A DNA stretch of 64,000 nucleotides from Serripes groenlandicus (Eukaryota > Mollusca > Bivalvia > Cardiida > Cardiidae), in the NCBI GenBank assembly GCA_031761405.1, contig JASEVX010000005.1, forward strand, positions 859,954-923,953, read 5' to 3'. A program made the translations under genes and the position numbers. The notes under the pieces are model-generated. The model was not told where the DNA came from. It saw nothing but the letters and a program-made list of their open reading frames with translations, and did not search any database. Shown piece after piece: positions 58,101 through 64,000 of this stretch (within the stretch, counting starts at the first letter, position 1; the number at the start of each line of letters is the position of its first letter).

Positions 58101-60876
58101 CACGTATTAAGGAATATACGTACCAAGTTGTTGTAATCAGCGGGTCTTGTAGACGTATTAAGGAATATACGTACCAAGTTGTTGTAATCAGCGGGTTTTG
58201 TAGACGTATTAAGGAATATACGTACCAAGTTGTTGTAATCAGCGGGTTTTATAGACGAATTAAGGCATATACGTTAATGTACCAAGTTATTGTAATCAGC
58301 GTGTTTTGTAGACGTATTAAGGAATATACGTACCAAGTTGTTGTAATCAGAGGGTTTTGTGGACGTATTAAGGAATATACGTACCAAGTTATTGTAATCA
58401 GAGGGTTTTGTAGACGTATTAAGGTATATACGTACCAAGTTATTGTATGCAAAGGGTTGTATGGACGTATTCAGAAATATACGTACCAAGTTATTTTGAT
58501 CAGCGGGTTTTGTAGACGTATTAAGGAATATACGTACCAAGTTATTGTAATCAGAGGGTTTTGTGGACTTATTAAAGAATATACGTACCAAGTTATTGTA
58601 ATCAGCGGGTTTTGTAGACGTATTAAGGAATATACGTACCAAGTTGTTGTAATGAGTGAGTTTTGTGGACGTATTAAGGAATATACGTACGAAGTTATTG
58701 TAATCAAAGGGTTTTGTAGACGTTTTAAGAAATATACGTACCAAGTTGTTGTAATCAGCGAGTGTTGTGGACGTATTAAGGAATATACGTACTAAGTTAT
58801 TATAATCAGAGGTTTTTGTAGACGTATTAAGGAATATACGTACCAATTTGTAATCAGCGAGTTTTGTAGACGTATTAAGGAATATACGTACCAAGTTATT
58901 GTAATCATCGAGTTTTGTAGACGTATTAAAGAATATACGTACCAAGTAGTTGTAATCAGCGGGTTTTGTGAACGTATTAAGGAATATACGTACCAAATTG
59001 TTGAAATCAGAGGGTTTTGCTGACGTATTAAAGAATATACGTACCAAGTAATTATAATCACATGGTTTTGTAGACGTATTAAGGAATATACGTATCAAGT
59101 AGTTGTAATCACAGGGTTTTGTGGACGAATTAAGGAATATACGTACGATGTTACTGTAATCACAGGGTTGTGTAGACGTATTAATGAATACACGTTTCAA
59201 GTTGTTGTAATCACCAGGTTCTGTAGACGTATTAAGGAATATACGTACCAAATTATGGTAATCAGCGGGTTTTGTAGACGTATTAAGGAATATACGTACC
59301 AAGTTATTGTAATCAGTGAGTTGTTGGATGTATTAAGGAATATACGTACCAAGTTGTAATCAGCTGGTTTTGTAGACGTATTAAGGAATATACGTATCAA
59401 GTTGTTGTAATCAGCGGGTTTTGTAGATGTATTAAGGAATATACGTACCAAGTTGTTGTATTCAGCGAGTTGTGTAGACGTATTAGGTAATATACGTACC
59501 AAGTTATTGTAATCAGCGGGTTTTGTAGATGTATTAAGGAATATACGTACCAAGTTATTGTAATCAGCGGAATTTGTGGACGTATTAAGAAATATACGTA
59601 CCAAGTTATTTTAATCAGCGGGTTTTGTATACGTATTAAGGAGTATACGTACCAAGTTATTGTAGTCAGCGGGTTCTGTAGACGTATTAAGGAATATACG
59701 TACCAATTTGTTGTAATCAGCGGGTTTTGTAGACGTATTAAGGAATATACGTACCAAGTTGTTGTAATCAGTGAATTTTTTTGTAGACGTATTAAGGAAT
59801 ATACGTTTTAAATTATTGTAATCAGCGGGTTTTGTAGACGTATTAAGGAATATACGTACCAAGTTGTTGTAATCAGTGGGTTTTGTAGACGTATTAAGGA
59901 ATATACGTACCAAGTTGTTGTAATCAGCGGGTTTTGTAGACGTATTAAGGAATATACGTACCAAGTTGTTGTAATCAGAGGGTTTTGTAGACGTATTAAG
60001 GAATATACGTACCAAGTTGTTGTAATCTGTGAGTTGTGAAGACGTATTAAGGAATATACGTACCAAGTTGTTGTAATCAGAGGGTTTTGTAGACGTATTA
60101 AGGAATATACGTACCAAGTTGTTGTAATCAGTAGGTTTTGTAGACGAATTAAGGCATATACGTACCAAGCTGTTGTAATCAGCGGGTTTTGTAGACGTAT
60201 TAAGGAATATACGTACCAAGTTGTTGTAATCAGCGGGTGTTGTAGACGTATTAAGGAATATACGTACCAAGTTGTTGTAATCAGCAGGTTCTGTAGACGT
60301 ATTAAGGAATATACGTACCAAGTTGTTGTAATCAGTAGGTTTTGTAGACGAATTAAGGCATATACGTACCAAGTTGTTGTAATCAGCGGGTTTTGTAGAC
60401 GTATTAAGGAATATACGTACCAAGTTGTTGTAATCAGCGGGTGTTGTAGACGTATTAAGGAATATACGTACCAAGTTGTTGTAATCAGCAGGTTCTGTAG
60501 ACGTATTAAGGAATATACGTACCAAGTTGTTGTAATCAGCGGGTTTTGTAGACGTATTAAGGAATATACGTACCAAGTTGTTGTAATCACTGTTTTTTGT
60601 ATTCGTATTAAGGAATATACGTACCAAGTTGTTGTAATCACTGTTTTTTGTATTCGTATTAAGGAATATACGTACCAAGTTGTTGTAATCACTGTTTTTT
60701 GTATTCGTATTAAGGAATATACGTACCAAGTTGTTGTAATCAGCGAATTTTGTAGATGATTAAGGAATATACGTACGAAGTTGTTGTAATCAGCGAGTTT
60801 TGTAGATGATTAGGGATTATACGTACCAAGTTGTTGTAATCAGCGAGTTTTGTAGATGATTAAGGAATATACGTAC
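55147..60876 (-). repeat. 51-bp minisatellite, ~112 copies, derived from an exon 3' end and its splice donor
   Basis: On the plus strand the unit is GTATTAAGGAATATACGTAC, CAAGTTGTTGTAATCAGCGG and GTTTTGTAGAC. Read on the minus strand it translates as LVRIFLNTSTKPADYNN. The last 24 bases of the carboxypeptidase exon (KPANYKNL) plus its GTACGTATATTCC donor are nearly identical to each unit. A variant unit (GACTTAATAAGG with AAGTTACTG) sits at 55806, 56469, 56826, 57234, 57642 and 57744, always spaced by exact multiples of 51. This includes two 408-bp intervals, so an 8-unit higher-order repeat is present. The three units next to the exon are 50 bp. The open frames of 1044, 372 and 342 codons on the minus strand are not proteins. 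Confidence 0.95.
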
Positions 60877-61085
60877 CAAGTTTTTGTAATTAGCGGGTTT
60901 GTCAGGCGTATATCCGTACGGAACTAACATCAGCTGGGAGTAACAGTGAACCGAAAAGAAAGCAACCACTTCAGAGACTAATTTCACAGATTGGAAGGCC
61001 ATACTCATCATCTTCGTTTCTACAGCTTCAAACGGGTACCGACCTCGAAATGTATCAGAATTACATTGATCCGAGCTGTCAGCTC
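60877..61085 (-). CDS. M14 metallocarboxypeptidase (CPA-like), antepenultimate exon
   Basis: Read 61085 to 60877, 209 bases. The acceptor is ATCTTTAAG|GA and the donor AACTTG|GTACGT. The first two bases complete a Gly codon, then ADSSDQCNSDTFRGRYPFEA, a helix, and VVAFFSVHCYSQLMLVPYGY then TPDKPANYKNL (69 codons). VHCYSQ is the zinc-ligand His196 / Tyr198 motif of carboxypeptidase A, and the Cys of DQCNSD fits the conserved disulfide region. The next exon continues in phase 0. Earlier exons (pro-region, HxxE zinc site, NPDGY and NRN motifs) are expected at higher coordinates. I did not find them up to 64000, so the gene runs out of the window. The donor is followed at once by the 51-bp array. 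Confidence 0.9.
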
Positions 61086-61707
61086 CTTAAAGATAATACA
61101 AGGTATATATTGGAGAGTAACATGTCTTAACAACATAACCATAATAAACCAGCACCAACGAAAAATGTAAAATAACAACATTTCCAGAGTATGTGATGTG
61201 GTAGAATTTGGAGAGACGTTAAAAGTGAGGTTTCGTCAGAGTCGTTTTAATATTTATTTCATGCCGTATAAAATTTGAAGAAAAAAAAGAAACGATCGGA
61301 AATAGCTAGGGTATCGCTCCCGGACTTCCTTGTATTGATGAAATGCACTTCAATGTAGTAGTTTTATAAATCGATCAAATCTCATCGAAATCAAAACAAA
61401 ATAGTCTTCGTTAAATGTATATTAGATCAGACGACACTGCATAAAGGGTCGTCTCGAATTGACCTAATACACTTACGCATTCATGAGCCGGTAGGTGCTC
61501 GCTTTTTTACAAATGAAATCGCACAATGAAACCAACCATCGGTTCTATACAATCGAATAACTCTGCAATTACCGCTTCTCTATCTTGTTTTTTTGTACGA
61601 ATCATCTCCCCTAGTGTAAGCCGGACTACATGTATTTTGAATGCAACAATATGATTGGCTGACGTAAAGGTTAATCTGAGTCGACCTGTATAAGACAGTC
61701 ATCAGAT
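61086..61707. other. Intronic stretch of the carboxypeptidase gene, no feature
   Basis: AT-rich with no recognised exon or repeat. Probably part of the intron upstream of exon 61085. Confidence 0.5.
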
Positions 61708-61965
61708 ATATATGAGCCGTTCCATGATAAAACCCACATTGTGGTCTCTACGTAATATATCGACCAGATCAGCCTGCTAATCCGGACAGACACTTTTCTT
61801 CTCTTGTGGATTTTCTGTTTCAGGAATCATAACTCTATACCTCTATCCCCATTAGACGGAATGTGTCGGCCCGGTTTACCCTACACGGATTGCGCAGGCT
61901 GATCTGGGTCGATACATTACGCAGATACCATAATGTTGGTTTTCTTATGGAACGACTCATATATA
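61708..61965. mobile_element. MITE family 2, complete copy
   Basis: The outer arms ATATATGAGCCGTTCCATGA and CTTATGGAACGACTCATATA are inverse. Inside them CTCTACGTAATATATCGACC and TGGGTCGATACATTACGCAG are inverse. The centre contains TGTTTCAGGAATCATAACTC. It is the best full copy of the family. Confidence 0.88.
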
Positions 61966-62209
61966 TACCAGCTTGTGAAGTATAACTCTGGTTTTAATGA
62001 GATCGAAATCTCCTATTATACTTAATACGTACCCCCGAAGGCTTCATTCCAATTCCTATTTAGATCAATGCCGAACCTCTGCCCACTTTTATCACACGGT
62101 TGTCGGTTCTTTCGCCAATATCTGTCGTGTTTCTGTTAAGTAAAGTGTACCAGGCATATTGATAAGATCAATTGATAACGCATTCAGTCATCATTCGATT
62201 CACTGCACT

Positions 62210-62443
62210 TTAATCGTCCCTTTCCCTCATACAACAATTCTGCAGCAGACGACTTTGACATATTTTGTCATAAAATAGAAAATCTCTTTAATTGAATGGA
62301 TAACCAATGACTAATAGTAGAAAACTATTGTGTCAAAAGAAGAAATTGCTCGTTTTGAGCAACTTCTTCTTTTGTCACTATGTTTTCAAAAATCCGTCTG
62401 CTGTAGAGGCGTCATAAAGCGTTCATATGAGGGAAAGGGTTAA
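62210..62443. mobile_element. MITE family 1, complete copy with TTAA at both ends
   Basis: TTAA at 62210-62213 and at 62440-62443 flank the element. The left arm CCCTTTCCCTCATACAA then CTGCAGCAGACGACTTTG is mirrored by CCGTCTGCTGTAGAGGCGTC then CATATGAGGGAAAGGG. The centre forms a long stem: GTCAAAAGAAGAAATTGCTC opposite GAGCAACTTCTTCTTTTGTC. TTAA flanks suggest mobilisation by a piggyBac- or Kolobok-type transposase, which is inference. Confidence 0.88.
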
Positions 62444-62732
62444 CCATTGAACATGTTCTGTCGTATCGTAGCAACAGAACTGATCTAGGATTTTCGCACT
62501 TCTATATATAGTCAGAAAATTATGCACACAAATAATCGAATTATCAGCCGAATCATTCATGCATTTCCACGTACACGAAGGTCGAGTGTGAAGGCCTTCA
62601 TAACTGAGGAGACGCTTGATAACCAGTTAAGTATTATGTTGCTTTTATCTAAACCTGTAGCTTATTAATGTGCCTGTCGACGAGATTATACGTGGGGCTA
62701 GATTCAAAACTGCAACCTGTGTTATTCCTATT

Positions 62733-62905
62733 ACATCAAGGCGACCAGTTCACCTTTCTTTTGCTGGCGTTTGGCACATGTACTGCACACAACTTTACTT
62801 TCCGTAACTGGCTACTTTCCAACATAAACTAATAAGATAATTCGGGGAAGACGAATGACTCTTTCCACATTGACGCGGGTCATTCATCGGAAAGAATTAT
62901 TGGCC
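62733..62905 (-). mobile_element. SINE family A, diverged copy
   Basis: AAGGCGACCAGTTCACC, CAACTTTACTTTCCGTAACT, GGGAAGACGAATGACTCTTT and GGCCGGATGGGCATTCGAAC follow the order of the inverse SINE A. A further fragment, TCATGGCGACCAGTTCACCT, lies at 63096-63160. Confidence 0.65.
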
Positions 62906-63221
62906 GGATGGGCATTCGAACTGTTTGATAGATGGTTGGAAAGTCGTCTTCTAGCGAGTTGTTGGATATGGGAAAGGATTAAACACTCTCGATATCCGAG
63001 TCACTAGATGCTCAACCAGTTCTCAAAATGAGTTCGTTGAAATATACCAAAATCCGACCTAGCTCAAACAAGATTAGTAACTGTGTTTTCATTTATATCA
63101 TGGCGACCAGTTCACCTGTTTGTTCCTGGCATTTCGCACATGTATTACATACAACATCACTGAACGTATATTCACAATGATAAACTTATATCCTAAACTC
63201 ACATACGTAATTTCATATTTA
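62906..63221. other. Spacer with SINE A fragment
   Basis: A MITE right-end relic (AAAGTCGTCTTCTAGCGAGT, GATATGGGAAAGGATTAA) at 62940-62985 and a SINE A tail at 63096-63160. No gene. Confidence 0.55.
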
Positions 63222-64000
63222 TAAACGTACCATATTTTCACATTTATTAACGTTTCTTCGCATTTATATAAACATAACGTATGTTCATATTTAAATAAAC
63301 GTAATACATGTTCATATTTAAATAAACGTAATACATGTTCATATTTAAATAAACGTAATACATGTTCATATTTAAAATCTTGAATTCAAAATTATAATCA
63401 TAACGCATGCTCATAATTCCAATCTTGAATTCATACTTATAAACAGAATAAAATAATAAATAAAATGTTTATATTTATAATTGTAATGTCTGTTCATACA
63501 TATAAACGTAATACATGTTCATATTTATATAACCATAACGTTAGTTCATACATATAAATGTAACGTATGTTCATATTTATAAACGAACAGTATGTTTATA
63601 TGTATAAACGTAACGTAAGTTCATATTTATAAGTGGACAGTATGTTCATATTTATAAATGTAGCGTTTATTCATATATATAAATGTAACGTATATTCATA
63701 TTTGTAAAAGGACAGTATGTTCATATTTATAATGTAGCATTTATTCATACATATAAATGTAACGTATGTTCATATGTAAAGACATAACACATGTTCATAT
63801 GTATATAAACGTAACGCATTTTCATACTTTCAAACTTGAATTCATACTTTATAAACCTTTAAACCATGTTCATACTTACCTAACCATAACACGTGTTCAT
63901 ACTTTATAAACCATTAACACATGTTTATACTTTATAAACCACTAACACGTGTTCATATTTTATAAACACCATTAACACGTGTTCCCACTTTATAAACCAT
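63222..64000 (+). repeat. Degenerate 23-27-bp AT-rich minisatellite, continues past the window
   Basis: Units resemble ACGTAACGTATGTTCATATT followed by TATAA. The clearest are four 27-bp units at about 63275-63370 (AATACATGTTCATATTTAAA). Later units vary in length and sequence, with AACACGTGTTCATACTTTAT forms near the end. The array runs into the window end. Confidence 0.85.

Noticed and set aside
55094..58228. 1044-codon open frame on the minus strand (LVRIFLNTSTKPADYNN repeats), and similar frames at 58274-59302 and 59611-60729
   Set aside because: The frames exist because the 51-bp unit is a multiple of three and lacks stops. The array lies inside the intron of a well-supported gene, starts at no proper context, and the opposite strand is also partly open.

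Overview
The window is eukaryotic, AT-rich and gene-poor. It has spliced genes with GT-AG introns, tRNA-derived SINEs, palindromic MITEs, long CT/GT microsatellites and large minisatellites. The repeat types (short foldback elements, tandem-core elements ending in a GGGCCA/TGGCCC hairpin, SINE bodies, a THAP transposase) suggest a mollusc, probably a bivalve. That is an inference from repeat style, not a proven identity.

Layout. 0.6-6.3 kb and 9.06-12.2 kb are two diverged copies of one block, rich in a palindromic TTAA-flanked MITE. The left copy contains a 200-N gap at 4418-4617. The sequence before the gap (2995-4417) is repeated almost exactly after it (4618-6067), as expected for two overlapping contig ends joined without merging. 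6.9-8.5 kb holds two CT/TCTG microsatellites, each followed by the same ~95 bp tail. 12.2-18.2 kb is mixed repeats: a GC-rich block, SINEs, MITEs and microsatellites. 18.2-26.4 kb has no recognisable gene but carries dispersed copies of a GACGCCGAGT motif. 26461-31070 is a DNA-transposon-like element with 120-130 bp imperfect terminal inverted repeats. It encloses a frameshifted ORF of an invertebrate multicopy family that I cannot place in a known transposase superfamily. 34.4-38.0 kb has a microsatellite, a 53-bp triplication and a 77-bp tandem array. 39.2-44.1 kb holds a THAP plus DDE transposase gene (+) and a converging SAP-SWIM exon (-), resembling a decayed ISL2EU-type element. 46.08-51.54 kb is a 33-bp satellite between a C2H2 zinc-finger remnant and a short acidic reading frame.

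The only confidently recognised host gene is the 3' part of an M14 (carboxypeptidase A-like) metallocarboxypeptidase on the minus strand. Its exons are 61085-60877, 54013-53929 and 52408-52224. The intron between the first two holds a 47-bp array (10 copies) and a 51-bp array (about 112 copies, 5.7 kb). The 51-bp unit is a copy of the exon's own 3' end plus its 5' splice site, so the intron carries over 100 tandem copies of an exon-donor junction. This is the most interesting observation in the window.

Most long open frames here are artefacts of tandem repeats whose unit length is a multiple of three (33, 51, 15 bp) or of CT microsatellites, and should not be annotated as proteins.
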